Source of the DNA: GH45 sp965370965
Lineage (GTDB): Bacteria; Bacteroidota; Bacteroidia; Bacteroidales; SZUA-534
Assembly (NCBI GenBank): GCA_965370965.1
Contig: CBDUWQ010000003.1
Location: 1 to 52,878, forward strand
Direction of reading: 5' to 3'
DNA: 52,878 nucleotides
Both the position numbers and the translations under genes were made by a program. The notes beneath the pieces were generated by a model. It saw nothing but the letters and a program-made list of their open reading frames with translations. It was not told the origin of the DNA and did no database searches. Below, piece by piece: positions 32,853 to 41,672 of the stretch (positions are counted from its first letter, which is position 1; each line of letters begins with the position of its first letter).

Positions 32853-33034
32853 TTGATGTGTTTTTAATATGCAAAATTAACTCAATTAATTTGAAAGTAT
32901 CATAGAAATATGATTTGAAGCATAATATAAATATGTTTTTTATCACTGTTGTTATTAATAGGTATTATTTACATTTGCAATTAACACAATGATTTAAGAA
33001 AATCGATTAATAAATTAAAAGTAAATTACAGCAT

Positions 33035-34066
33035 ATGACCAAAATGAAAGCGCTTGTAAAAGCAAAGGCAAAAAAAGGAATATGGTTACAAGAGGTTGAT
33101 ATACCTGAAATAGGACCAAATGATGTGCTAATAAAAATATCAAAAACAGCCATTTGCGGTACCGATTTACATATTTATAAATGGGACGAATGGGCACAAA
33201 AAACCATTCCGGTAGGAATGACCATTGGGCATGAATATGTTGGACATGTTGCCAAAATGGGTAGTGAGGTTATCGAATTTAAGGAGGGTGACCGTGTAAC
33301 AGGCGAAGGACATATTGCTTGCGGGCATTGTAGGAATTGCCGTCGTGGGCGTCAGCATATTTGTGAAACCACAGTTGGTATTGGTGTTAATATAAATGGT
33401 TCGTTTGCCGAATATGTAAAAGTTCCGTCAAGCAATGTAATGAAAATAAATGCTCAAATACCCGATGAGGTGTTAGCTATTATGGATCCTTTCGGGAATG
33501 CCACCCATACAGCACTGTCGTTTCCAATAATTGGTGAAGATGTTCTTATTACCGGAGCCGGATTAATTGGAAGTATGGCTGTTGCAATTGCTCGATTTGC
33601 CGGTGCTCGTTATGTTGTTGCTACGGAAACCAGTCCTTATAGAGCTGAATTGGCAAAAAAAATGGGTGCCACAAGAGTTGTAAATCCTATAAAAGAAAAC
33701 CTTCGTGAAGTAATGGATGATCTTGGAATGATTGGTTTTGATATTGGTCTTGAGTGTTCTGGATCACCAGCGGCGTTTAATCAATTAGTTGAACATATGT
33801 ACAATTCGGGCAAAATTTCGCTACTTGGTATTTTACCATCAGAAACTAAGGTTGATTGGAGTACAATTATTTTTAAAGGACTTACCATGAAAGGTATTTA
33901 CGGCCGTGAAATGTATGAAACCTGGTATAAAATGGAACAGATGTTAATGTCGGGTATGGATCTTTCACCAATTATTACCCATCGTTTTGGAATTGAGGAT
34001 TTTCAAAAAGGATTTGATGTTATGGAAGAAGGGAATTGTGGTAAAGTAATATTAAACTGGTATTAG
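33035..34066 (+). CDS. tdh: L-threonine 3-dehydrogenase
   Basis: Zinc-dependent medium-chain dehydrogenase that oxidises L-threonine to 2-amino-3-ketobutyrate with NAD. 343 residues, matching E. coli Tdh. Catalytic zinc ligands are in AICGTDLHIY (Cys) and IGHEYVGHV (His/Glu); the structural zinc cysteines are in HIACGHCRNCRRGRQHIC. The NAD loop is LITGAGLIGSMAVA. The first codons MTKMKALVK offer two ATGs three codons apart; either fits. Product is passed to Kbl encoded divergently. Confidence 0.95.
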   Translation: MTKMKALVKAKAKKGIWLQEVDIPEIGPNDVLIKISKTAICGTDLHIYKWDEWAQKTIPVGMTIGHEYVGHVAKMGSEVIEFKEGDRVTGEGHIACGHCRNCRRGRQHICETTVGIGVNINGSFAEYVKVPSSNVMKINAQIPDEVLAIMDPFGNATHTALSFPIIGEDVLITGAGLIGSMAVAIARFAGARYVVATETSPYRAELAKKMGATRVVNPIKENLREVMDDLGMIGFDIGLECSGSPAAFNQLVEHMYNSGKISLLGILPSETKVDWSTIIFKGLTMKGIYGREMYETWYKMEQMLMSGMDLSPIITHRFGIEDFQKGFDVMEEGNCGKVILNWY

Positions 34067-34103
34067 TGTCATGTTACTTGAAATGACGTTTTACAGTCTT
34101 AAA

Positions 34104-34230
34104 TTCCTCCCCCGTCCTTCGGGCAGAGGATGTCTAAAATCATAAACTACCGACTTTTTAGACAGCTTCACTTGCTCCGAATAAGTGGGTGTGTCTTCCC
34201 TTGGGGAACTTGCCTGAAAGGCTAAGGGGG
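34104..34230. repeat. Dispersed GC-rich repeats after tdh
   Basis: CCTCCCCCGTCCTTCGGGCAGAGG (34107-34130 region) and an inverted copy of the CTTCCCC family at 34195-34230 (CTTCCCTTGGGGAAC then GCCTGAAAGGC). No gene. Confidence 0.55.
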
Positions 34231-34279
34231 AATTGCTCCGCTGTGACATCATTAGAATAAATCAAATAATAAAGATAAA

Positions 34280-34312
34280 TAAAAAACCACATCAAATCCT
34301 GATGTGGTTTTT
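34280..34312. terminator. Bidirectional terminator between convergent tdh and the oxoamine synthase
   Basis: AAAAAACCACATCA pairs perfectly with TGATGTGGTTTTTT (14 bp) around a 5-base loop. Both strands get a T-run. Confidence 0.9.
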
Positions 34313-34330
34313 TTATGGAATATTTTATAA

Positions 34331-35578
34331 TTACATCCCGTACATATCAATAATTTCCTGTTTGGTTTTTCCAAGAATATTATATTTTTTTCCGACTTTA
34401 ATAAAAGCTTCCAAAGCTTTATCTAAATGATGAATTTCATGACCAGCTGAAATCTGTGTTCTTATTCTGGCTTGTCCCTGAGGAACTACTGGGAAAAAGA
34501 ATCCAATGGCATATATGCCTTCTTCATATAAATCGCGAGAAAAATCTTGTGAAAGTTTTGCATTGAAAAACATTACCGGCACAATTGGAGTATCGCCATC
34601 TTTAAGAACAAAACCAGCTTCTGTTAAGCCTTTTCTCCAATATGCTGCATTTGTTTCTAGTTTGTCTCTTCTTTCAGTACTTTTCGAAAGAATATTTAAT
34701 ACCTCAAGTACTCCACTCACAACAACCGGGGCTATTGTATTTGAAAACAGATATGGCCTGGCTTTTTGACGGCACATTTCTACAATTTCTTTTCGCCCAG
34801 AAACACAACCACCGGAGGCTCCCCCTAAAGCTTTTCCAAATGTGGTAGTTATAATGTCTATTTTATCCATTACTCCACATTTTTCATGAGTTCCACGGCC
34901 TGTTTTACCAATAAAACCAGAAGAGTGTGATTCGTCAACAAATAATAGAGCATTGTATTTATCGCACAGTGCAGCAATTTCATCAAGTTTAGCAGTATCA
35001 CCATCCATTGAATATACGCCGTCGTTTATTACAACTTTTAGCCTTTTATCTGCATGAAGTTGCAATTTGCTTTCCAAATGCTTCATGTTTGAATGCTTAA
35101 AAGTATCGTGCTGTGCCGAGCACAATCTCATCCCATCAATTATTGAAGCATGAACCAACCTATCGGATATCATAATATCCTCATTTGTTAAAATTGCTTC
35201 AAAAACTCCGGCATTGGCATCCATACATGATGGAAATAGAATGGTATCTTCTGTTCCTAAAAATTCAGAAACTTTTTTTTCAAGTTCTCGGTGAATATCC
35301 TGGGTCCCGCATATAAATCTTACCGATGACATGCCATAGCCTCTTGTATCAAGTCCATTATGGGCAGCTTTAATAACAGCAGGATGACTAGATAGGCCAA
35401 GGTAATTATTGGCGCAAATATTAATTACTTTCTTTTTAGATGATCCGGCAGGGAATTCAACCTCAATATCTGCAGCTTGCGATGAATGAATAAAACGTTC
35501 TTTTTTAAATAATCCGGCCTGCTCAATATCATTCAATTGATTCAAATAAACATCTTGTACATTTTTTGGATAAGCCAT
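34331..35578 (-). CDS. Alpha-oxoamine synthase, Kbl-like paralogue next to an ACP
   Basis: PLP-dependent fold type I enzyme that condenses an acyl thioester with an amino acid. From the ATG at 35578 it has 415 residues, near family length, starting MAYPKNVQDVYLNQLNDIEQ. An upstream ATG at 35701 adds 41 residues, but that stretch includes a GC-rich dispersed repeat (35638-35673), so I reject it. Motifs: INICANNYLGLS, VRFICGTQDIHRELE, VNDGVYSMDG-type (VINDGVYSMDG), DESHSSGFIG and the lysine loop TTFGKALGGASGG. It departs from Kbl in the substrate region (LFPSCMDANAGVFEAILTNEDI, SDRLVHASIIDGMRLCSAQHDTFKH) and has a C-terminal KTKQEIIDMYGM extension. The carrier protein gene lies 130 bases upstream. 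The acyl donor may be acyl-ACP. Kbl-type assignment is from similarity only. Confidence 0.85.
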   Translation of the reverse strand: MAYPKNVQDVYLNQLNDIEQAGLFKKERFIHSSQAADIEVEFPAGSSKKKVINICANNYLGLSSHPAVIKAAHNGLDTRGYGMSSVRFICGTQDIHRELEKKVSEFLGTEDTILFPSCMDANAGVFEAILTNEDIMISDRLVHASIIDGMRLCSAQHDTFKHSNMKHLESKLQLHADKRLKVVINDGVYSMDGDTAKLDEIAALCDKYNALLFVDESHSSGFIGKTGRGTHEKCGVMDKIDIITTTFGKALGGASGGCVSGRKEIVEMCRQKARPYLFSNTIAPVVVSGVLEVLNILSKSTERRDKLETNAAYWRKGLTEAGFVLKDGDTPIVPVMFFNAKLSQDFSRDLYEEGIYAIGFFFPVVPQGQARIRTQISAGHEIHHLDKALEAFIKVGKKYNILGKTKQEIIDMYGM

Positions 35579-35637
35579 AATCTTTTTTATTTGTTTAAAT
35601 ACGGTGTTAAGTTGTTGACTATTAAACATGCCCTTCT

Positions 35638-35673
35638 GTGCCTGCCCGACTATGTCATTCAGGCGGGCGAGCT
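35638..35673. repeat. CCTGCCCG / CGGGCG GC-rich repeat
   Basis: GTGCCTGCCCGAC followed by CATTCAGGCGGGCGAGC has complementary arms (GCCTGCCCG / CAGGCGGGC approx.). It lies between the ACP gene and the synthase start chosen at 35578. Confidence 0.6.
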
Positions 35674-35708
35674 CTGCTGAAAATAATTGCTCCCCTCGCA
35701 TGAGGGTT

Positions 35709-35954
35709 TTATTTGTTTAAAAACTCTAAAACTAATGTCTCTATTTTGGTTACTGAATCAAATGCTTCAGGTGTAGCTTTATCATCAGGAATAGAAATTT
35801 TGTACTTTGTTTCTAAAAATCTTTTTAATGAAACCATGGAAAATGAGTCAACTAAACCACCAGAAATAAGTGGTGTGTCAAAATTCACATCATCATCTTC
35901 ATCAGCATATTCTTCAATTACATATTCGAGAACTGTTTCTTTTAAATTTTCCAT
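35709..35954 (-). CDS. Acyl carrier protein
   Basis: 81 residues, acidic, with the phosphopantetheine attachment Ser37 in GGLVDSFSMVSL (DS motif). That is a non-housekeeping variant: fatty-acid synthesis ACPs normally read GADSLD. A dedicated holo-ACP synthase gene lies at 39482-39856. It is between an acyl-activating enzyme (110 bases upstream) and an oxoamine synthase (130 bases downstream), so it likely carries the acyl unit that the synthase uses. Confidence 0.9.
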   Translation of the reverse strand: MENLKETVLEYVIEEYADEDDDVNFDTPLISGGLVDSFSMVSLKRFLETKYKISIPDDKATPEAFDSVTKIETLVLEFLNK

Positions 35955-36063
35955 TTGTATATATTTTAAGTTATCAATTAATTTTGTTCAGTTTAGGCAT
36001 TGTATCGAAATAACTTCCTTATTTAAACTTGTTATTTTGTACAACTTATTTCAACATAATGCT

Positions 36064-37767
36064 TTAATCATCTTCTAATGTTGAAATATCACCAATTTCT
36101 TCTCCCCACTCTTGTGCATGGAGTACTCTCCTCATAATTTTGCCGCTGCGGGTTTTAGGAAGTTTTTCCATATATTCGATATCTTGTGGCATAGCTAATG
36201 GAGATAATTTCTTTCTAATAAAATTCATGATTTTTAGTTCTAACTCATCATTAGCTTCATATCCGGGTTTAAGTGTAACGAATGCCTTTACAACTTCCAT
36301 ATTTACATCATCAGGTTTAGCAACTACAGCTGATTCGGCAACAGCTTCATGTTCCAATAATGCAGATTCCACTTCAAAAGGACTTACTAAATGGCCACCT
36401 GTGTTAATAACATCATCATCTCTTCCAACAAACCAATAATATCCTTCGTTATCAATAGATGCCCTATCACCTGGTAAATACCAGCCGTTTTTGAATTTCT
36501 TATCGTAAGTTTCCTTGTTTCTCCAATAAGTACGCATCATTGCCGGCCAGTTTGGTTTAAACCCAATTAATCCGACATTCCCGGGTTCAGTAATAGGTTC
36601 AAAAGTTTTTGTATCTAAAATAGCTGCAGTAATTCCCGGGAAAGGTTTCCCCATCGATCCTGGCTTTATTTTCATTCCCGGATAATTTGTTAACATCATG
36701 GAACCTGTTTCAGTTTGCCAATAAGTATCCAGAAATGGAAGCCCAATAACTTTTTCAGACCAAATTACGGCTTCAGAATTTAACGGTTCTCCAACACTTG
36801 CCAAAAGGCGTAATGAAGAAAGGTCATTTGCTTTAACCACGTCATCACCAGCTTTCATTAAAGAGCGTATTGCTGTTGGTGCAGAATACCAAACAGTTAC
36901 TTTGTTTTTTTGAATGAATTTATACCATGAATCGGCTGAAAAACCAGTGTCTAAAACACATTGGGTAATTCCTAAACTCCATGGACCTATTATGCCGTAA
37001 GAGGTTCCTGTAACCCATCCCGGATCAGCAGTACACCAGTAAATATCATCTTTTTGAAGATCTAAAACCCATTTTGTAGTAAGATATTGTGAAATAAGAG
37101 AATAATGAACGTGTTTTACGCCCTTGGGCTGCCCTGTTGTTCCTGATGTATAATGAAGAACTGATGGAGATTCTGCTTTTGTTGGGAAAGTTTCAAAATT
37201 CTCAACCTGTTCAGCTTCATCCATATTAAAAGCTATTTCTCTTTCTTTTAATTCTTTTTTACCATCCCAGTCAACAACAATAATATGTTTTAGGTAAGGC
37301 ATCTTATCTATAATCTTTCTTATTTTAGATACATGCTTTCTTTGTGTTAATATAGCTGTTGTTTGTGCATTATCTAACCTTACATGCAATGATTCATCAC
37401 CAAAAGCTGAAAATAGTGGTTGGGCAACAGCACCCATTTTTAATACTCCAATAAATCCCATATATAATTCCGGGATTTTATCCATAAACAGACATACTCT
37501 ATCTTCGTTTTTAACTCCGAGCTCTTGTAAAAATGCAGCTATTGTATTACTTCGTAAGCGAACATCATTAAATGTGTATTTTTTTTCAACTCCACCTAGG
37601 CCTTCCCATATTAGAGCTTGCTTATTAGCCATACCCATATTACAAATTCTGTCGGAGCAGTACCAGCCAATGTTGATATTGTCGCCGTCTTTATAATTAA
37701 GCTCTTCTTCTGAAATTGACCACTTGAAATCTTTTATTCTTTCTTGATAAGATTTAATGTTTGTCAT
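36064..37767 (-). CDS. Acetyl-CoA-synthetase-like acyl-activating enzyme
   Basis: 567 residues of the ANL (AMP-forming) superfamily. The ATP loop is YTSGTTGQPKG (about residue 200), adenine motif YWQTETG, PGDRASIDNEG and the C-terminal catalytic lysine in TRSGKIMRR. YWCTADPGWVTGTSYGII is typical of short-chain AcsA-type enzymes. The Trp in DTYWQTETG sits where acetyl-CoA synthetase uses a tryptophan to limit the pocket to acetate or propionate, so a long-chain substrate is unlikely. It could form acetyl-CoA or load an acyl unit on the downstream ACP. Its operon neighbours are the ACP and, across a 480-base repeat-bearing gap, a Kbl-like synthase. A housekeeping AcsA role cannot be excluded. 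Confidence 0.9.
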   Translation of the reverse strand: MTNIKSYQERIKDFKWSISEEELNYKDGDNINIGWYCSDRICNMGMANKQALIWEGLGGVEKKYTFNDVRLRSNTIAAFLQELGVKNEDRVCLFMDKIPELYMGFIGVLKMGAVAQPLFSAFGDESLHVRLDNAQTTAILTQRKHVSKIRKIIDKMPYLKHIIVVDWDGKKELKEREIAFNMDEAEQVENFETFPTKAESPSVLHYTSGTTGQPKGVKHVHYSLISQYLTTKWVLDLQKDDIYWCTADPGWVTGTSYGIIGPWSLGITQCVLDTGFSADSWYKFIQKNKVTVWYSAPTAIRSLMKAGDDVVKANDLSSLRLLASVGEPLNSEAVIWSEKVIGLPFLDTYWQTETGSMMLTNYPGMKIKPGSMGKPFPGITAAILDTKTFEPITEPGNVGLIGFKPNWPAMMRTYWRNKETYDKKFKNGWYLPGDRASIDNEGYYWFVGRDDDVINTGGHLVSPFEVESALLEHEAVAESAVVAKPDDVNMEVVKAFVTLKPGYEANDELELKIMNFIRKKLSPLAMPQDIEYMEKLPKTRSGKIMRRVLHAQEWGEEIGDISTLEDD

Positions 37768-37944
37768 ATATAATTAATTTTCAAATTAATAATTTGCAAT
37801 AAAATAATAGGTTTATAAATATATAGAATATTTAAAATATGGGTGGTATATAAATACATGCTTAAGAATTGTATTTTTAAGCATATTGTAAATTACAATA
37901 GTTTGTTAAATTATTGCAAATAATTGTATATATTACTGATAATT

Positions 37945-37976
37945 AGACCTAACAGGTTTTAAAACCTGTTAGGTCT
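37945..37976. repeat. Perfect 32-bp palindrome (AGACCTAACAGGTTTT twofold)
   Basis: AGACCTAACAGGTTTT is followed at once by its exact reverse complement. Gapless perfect palindromes of this type are dispersed in Bacteroidota genomes. A weaker relative, AACCCTAC / GTAGGGTT, lies at 40194-40226. Confidence 0.85.
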
Positions 37977-38104
37977 CAAAATTTAACGAACTATTGAAAA
38001 CAATAAGCACTTACTTATTTTACAAAGCACTAGTTAAAAAAATGGGTTGAAGAAATATTGCCTAAAATTTCCTTCAACTCAAAATATAATTGAATATTCA
38101 TATT

Positions 38105-38240
38105 TCAATGTCGTTTAATTAACGTTTTTCTTTTTGACGCTGTCAGGTTTATCAACGCTGAAAGGTTTCATGCTTGTGAAAAACCTGACAGCGTCCGAAG
38201 ACCCTGATAGCGTTTAATACGCTTAACTAAACGACATTGA
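38105..38240. repeat. Nested inverted-repeat element (MITE-like)
   Basis: Outer arms TCAATGTCGTTTA / TAAACGACATTGA (13 bp, perfect) enclose inner arms GACGCTGTCAGGTTT / AAACCTGACAGCGTC (15 bp, perfect). No ORF; ends 9 bases before the following gene's stop. A short non-autonomous element or structural RNA. Confidence 0.7.
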
Positions 38241-38249
38241 TTTATATTT

Positions 38250-39452
38250 CTAGATTACACCTAGTTTTTTACCTGCTTTTTTGAATTTTTCAATAGCAAA
38301 GTCAATATGCTCAAGTGAATGAGCAGCACTTATTTGAACTCTTATTCGTGATTTTCCTTTAGGAACTACAGGAAAATAGAAACCAATAACGTAAATACCT
38401 TCTTTTAATAATTCATTTGCAAAATCTTGAGATAATTTTGCATCATTAGGTAAATGACCTAACATAATAGGAGTTATAGGATGCGTGCCTTCTACAATGG
38501 TAAAGCCAGCTTTCTTCATGCCTTTTCTGAAATATTGGGTGTTTTTTTCCAATTTATCTCTAAGCTTAGTAGATTTTGATAAAATATTTAACACTTCAAA
38601 GGTTGCTCCGGTAATTGCTGGTGCTAATGAGTTTGAGAACAAATAAGGTCTTGATCGTTGTCTCATTATTTCAATAATTTCTTTTCTTCCAGAAATACAA
38701 CCTCCGGATGCCCCACCTAAGGCCTTACCAAATGTTGTTGAAATAATATCAACTCTTCCCATAGCATTGCAATGTTCAGCACTTCCTTTTCCGGTTGAAC
38801 CAACAAAACCTGTAGCATGCGAATCATCTACCATCACCATAGCTTCATATTTATCTGCTAAATCGCAAATTTTATCAATAGGAGCAATAATTCCATCCAT
38901 TGAGAATACCCCATCTGTTACAATTAATTTGTATTTGCAATCCTTCGCTTTTATTAATTGTTCTTCAAGGTCTTGCATATCGGCATTTTTATAACGAAAA
39001 CGCTGGGCTTTACAAAGTCTAACTCCATCAATAATAGATGCGTGATTAAGTTCATCTGATATAATTGCAGAATCGGCTCCCAGTAATGGTTCAAAAACAC
39101 CCCCATTTGCATCAAAGGCCGACGAATAAAGAATAGTGTCTTCCGTACCTAGGAATTCACTTAACTTGTTTTCCAAATCTTTATGGATTTGTTGTGTGCC
39201 GCATATAAAACGAACAGATGCCATACCAAAACCATAGCGGAAAAAAGTATAATTTGCTGCAGCCATTACTCTTGAATCTGAACATAATCCTAAATAATTA
39301 TTAGCACAAAAATTTAATACTTTCAAACCTTTTACGGTTTCTATTTCAACTCCTTGAGATGTAGTAAGAATACGTTCGTTTTTATATAATCCGTCGTTTT
39401 TAATATTTTCAATTTCTGTTGTCAAGAAATTTTTGAATTCTTTATTATACAT
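38250..39452 (-). CDS. Alpha-oxoamine synthase, second Kbl-like paralogue
   Basis: 400 residues, very close in layout to E. coli Kbl: LNFCANNYLGLC, MASVRFICGTQQIHKDLE, LNHASIIDGVRLCKAQRFRYKNAD, VTDGVFSMDGIIAPIDKI, DDSHATGFVG and the PLP-lysine loop TTFGKALGGASGG. C-terminal KSRIRVQISAAHS is also Kbl-like. It has the full set of expected residues, so glycine C-acetyltransferase activity is plausible, but the nearest metabolic neighbours are not threonine enzymes: acpS is 29 bases upstream and the acyl-activating enzyme lies downstream. It may share substrate logic with the synthase at 34331. Confidence 0.88.
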   Translation of the reverse strand: MYNKEFKNFLTTEIENIKNDGLYKNERILTTSQGVEIETVKGLKVLNFCANNYLGLCSDSRVMAAANYTFFRYGFGMASVRFICGTQQIHKDLENKLSEFLGTEDTILYSSAFDANGGVFEPLLGADSAIISDELNHASIIDGVRLCKAQRFRYKNADMQDLEEQLIKAKDCKYKLIVTDGVFSMDGIIAPIDKICDLADKYEAMVMVDDSHATGFVGSTGKGSAEHCNAMGRVDIISTTFGKALGGASGGCISGRKEIIEIMRQRSRPYLFSNSLAPAITGATFEVLNILSKSTKLRDKLEKNTQYFRKGMKKAGFTIVEGTHPITPIMLGHLPNDAKLSQDFANELLKEGIYVIGFYFPVVPKGKSRIRVQISAAHSLEHIDFAIEKFKKAGKKLGVI

Positions 39453-39481
39453 ATTTATTTGGTTTTGTGATGTTTATATAT

Positions 39482-39856
39482 TTAATTTTCAATAATTACT
39501 ATTGCGGTTGCATATTCTTTAGTATGTGATATTGATAAATGAATGTTTTTAACGTTCATTTGTTCAATAAATCCTTTTGTTTTTCCCGATAATTGAATAA
39601 TAGGTTTACCTAAATCATCATTAATTATTTCAATGTGATTAAAAGCTAAGCCATTTCGGCAGCCTGTTCCAATAGCTTTAAAAAAAGCTTCTTTTGCTGC
39701 AAAACGGCCTGCATAGTTTTGTTCTTTATATTTAAAATTTTCGCAATAAAAAATTTCTTTTTTGGTAAAGATATTATCAATAAAACCTTTGTCGCGTTCA
39801 ATCTGGTTCTTCATTCGACTAACTTCAATAATATCTGTCCCAATTCCTTTAATCAC
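39482..39856 (-). CDS. acpS: Holo-[acyl-carrier-protein] synthase
   Basis: Transfers 4'-phosphopantetheine from CoA to the conserved Ser of ACPs. 124 residues with the AcpS signatures IGTDIIEVSRM (metal-binding Asp8) and GRFAAKEAFFKAIGTG (catalytic Glu/Lys). Starts at a GTG (39854-39856); no ATG is available in the right place. 29 bases before the downstream synthase, so co-transcribed with it. A -7-like TATCTTTA (minus strand, 39883-39890) is a weak promoter candidate. Confidence 0.93.
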   Translation of the reverse strand: MIKGIGTDIIEVSRMKNQIERDKGFIDNIFTKKEIFYCENFKYKEQNYAGRFAAKEAFFKAIGTGCRNGLAFNHIEIINDDLGKPIIQLSGKTKGFIEQMNVKNIHLSISHTKEYATAIVIIEN

Positions 39857-40320
39857 GGTAATTAAGCTTTTTTAAAATTTGCGTAAAGATAAAAAAATAA
39901 AGATGCATTTTTCATGATATTTATTGGCAATTATTCTCTTAATTATTATTGAAAAATTGTTATGTTTTCAAGCACAAAACAAACCTTTCTCGTAGCAGGT
40001 GTTCCACTTTATTAAATTAAGCGTAGTACTTTGACAATGACAGGAGCGGCGCACGCTGTCATGTCATATTTTCTTTCTCTTGGTAACCTATAATGAGCTT
40101 GTGTCAATTTTTAAAAGCGATTTCCTTGAGATAAGTCCTAATAATTTTTTATTATAAATTGAATTGCTACATTCAATGGTTCGTTAAATATTAAACCCTA
40201 CAATGGTTTCAAACCCTAGTAGGGTTGATAATCAAATAGTTGCAGTTTTATTTAAAATTTCATAACTTACTCTAATTCTGTAACTTATAAAAACATAACG
40301 AACTATTATACATTTAAGCA
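39857..40320. other. Intergenic region with hairpin repeats
   Basis: 464 bases between divergent genes. TGACAATGACAG pairs with CTGTCATGTCA at 40032-40066 around GC-rich loop, and AACCCTAC / GTAGGGTT arms lie at 40194-40226. No credible gene. Confidence 0.55.
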
Positions 40321-41571
40321 ATGCTTCAATTCAAAAAAAACAAACAATATTACAAATTCTGCCTTTATGGTTTTTTTAAGAACTTAAAGTTTTTTGAGCC
40401 TTTTCTAATGCTCTTTTTTTTAGATAAGGGCATTACTTTTCTACAAATTGGCACTTTATATGCCATTCGCGAGTTGAGCATTAATTTACTTGAAATACCA
40501 ACCGGTGTAATTGCTGATGTATTGGGGCGCAAAAAAACCATGATTGTCTCATTTCTTGGTTATATATTATCGTTTGTGATTTTTTATATATCACCAAATT
40601 TTGGTTGGCTTGCTATTGCTATGCTGTTTTTTAGTTTTGGCGATGCTATGCGCACCGGAACCCACAAGGCCATGATATTTGACTATTTGAAAAACCAAGG
40701 ATGGATGTCTGAAAAGGTGATGTACTATGGGCATACCCGGTCGTGGTCGCAAATTGGGTCGGCTATTTCATCAATAATAGCAGCAGCAATTGTTATTTTT
40801 ACCGGCAATTACCGAATGGTGTTTTTGGTTTCAACCTTGCCATATATTGCCGATTTGATTTTAATATGGAGTTACCCAAAATCATTAGATGGGCCTTTAA
40901 AATCAACAAATAATGGAAGCGTATTGCAAAAAATCAAATTTCTTACCAAAAATACCGTTGCTTCATTTAAAATTAAATCACTTTGGGTAACAATTATAAA
41001 TTTATCAACCTATCAAGGGTACTTTAAGGCATTAAAAGATTATTTGCAGCCAATAATTGTGCTTGCCATAGGTTCAACTTATTTTTTAAAAGATACAAGT
41101 ACTGAAAACAATACAGCTATTGCAATAGGGGTAATTTATTTTTTTATTTATCTTATATCGTCGTTTTCATCAAGGCATTCGGGCAAAGTGGCAAGTTGGT
41201 TTAAAACTCCCGAAAGGGCAATAAACTATACTTTAGTTTTTGGCTTATTGGCAGGTTTGGTAAGTGGAGTGCTAATATTATATGAAAAAAGCAGTTGGGC
41301 TATTATTCTGTTTATAATAATTTTTATTATTCAAAACATACGTAAACCTATAGGTACAGGGATGGCTGCCGATAAGGTAAAAAATGAGGTTTTAGCTACG
41401 GGCTTGTCTATTCAGTCGCAAATTGATTCATTTTTTGCAGCAATTTTTGCTATTATAATCGGTTTTATGGTTGATGCTTTTGGAATTGGAAACGCTCTGT
41501 TTTTTCTTAGTTTATTTTTGTTAATTATACCTCTTTTTATGCAAATAAAACCCTCGACAAAAAACAGATAA
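40321..41571 (+). CDS. Major facilitator superfamily transporter
   Basis: 416 residues, about 12 hydrophobic segments. The loop after helix 2 reads GVIADVLGRKKTM, the MFS signature GxxADrxGRkk. N-terminus FFKNLKFFEPFLMLFFLDKGITFLQIG resembles multidrug/MFS_1 members of Bacteroidota. The substrate cannot be told from sequence. Single gene with 100 bases before the DUF2147 gene. Confidence 0.88.
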   Translation: MLQFKKNKQYYKFCLYGFFKNLKFFEPFLMLFFLDKGITFLQIGTLYAIRELSINLLEIPTGVIADVLGRKKTMIVSFLGYILSFVIFYISPNFGWLAIAMLFFSFGDAMRTGTHKAMIFDYLKNQGWMSEKVMYYGHTRSWSQIGSAISSIIAAAIVIFTGNYRMVFLVSTLPYIADLILIWSYPKSLDGPLKSTNNGSVLQKIKFLTKNTVASFKIKSLWVTIINLSTYQGYFKALKDYLQPIIVLAIGSTYFLKDTSTENNTAIAIGVIYFFIYLISSFSSRHSGKVASWFKTPERAINYTLVFGLLAGLVSGVLILYEKSSWAIILFIIIFIIQNIRKPIGTGMAADKVKNEVLATGLSIQSQIDSFFAAIFAIIIGFMVDAFGIGNALFFLSLFLLIIPLFMQIKPSTKNR

Positions 41572-41672
41572 TAACAACTATTTTAAAAAACCATTTTGCA
41601 TAATAAAATATTTTTGTAATTTGTAAGGCAATAGGGTAGAATTATATGAATGTTTAACTAAAAAATGAAATA

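Larger units (their letters stand above)
37768..38249. repeat. Gap with a 32-bp palindrome and a nested hairpin element
   Basis: 482 bases without a gene inside an otherwise co-directional group. It contains the perfect palindrome at 37945-37976 and the nested inverted-repeat element at 38105-38240. Both may weaken or process a read-through transcript. Confidence 0.65.

Noticed and set aside
34331..39452. Serine palmitoyltransferase or capnine synthase for sphingolipid or sulfonolipid
   Set aside because: All three synthases carry the Kbl motif set (ANNYLGL, RFICGT.DIHKELE) rather than that of SPT, and no cysteate synthase is present; the sulfate genes at 49-52 kb are 10 kb away and complete on their own.
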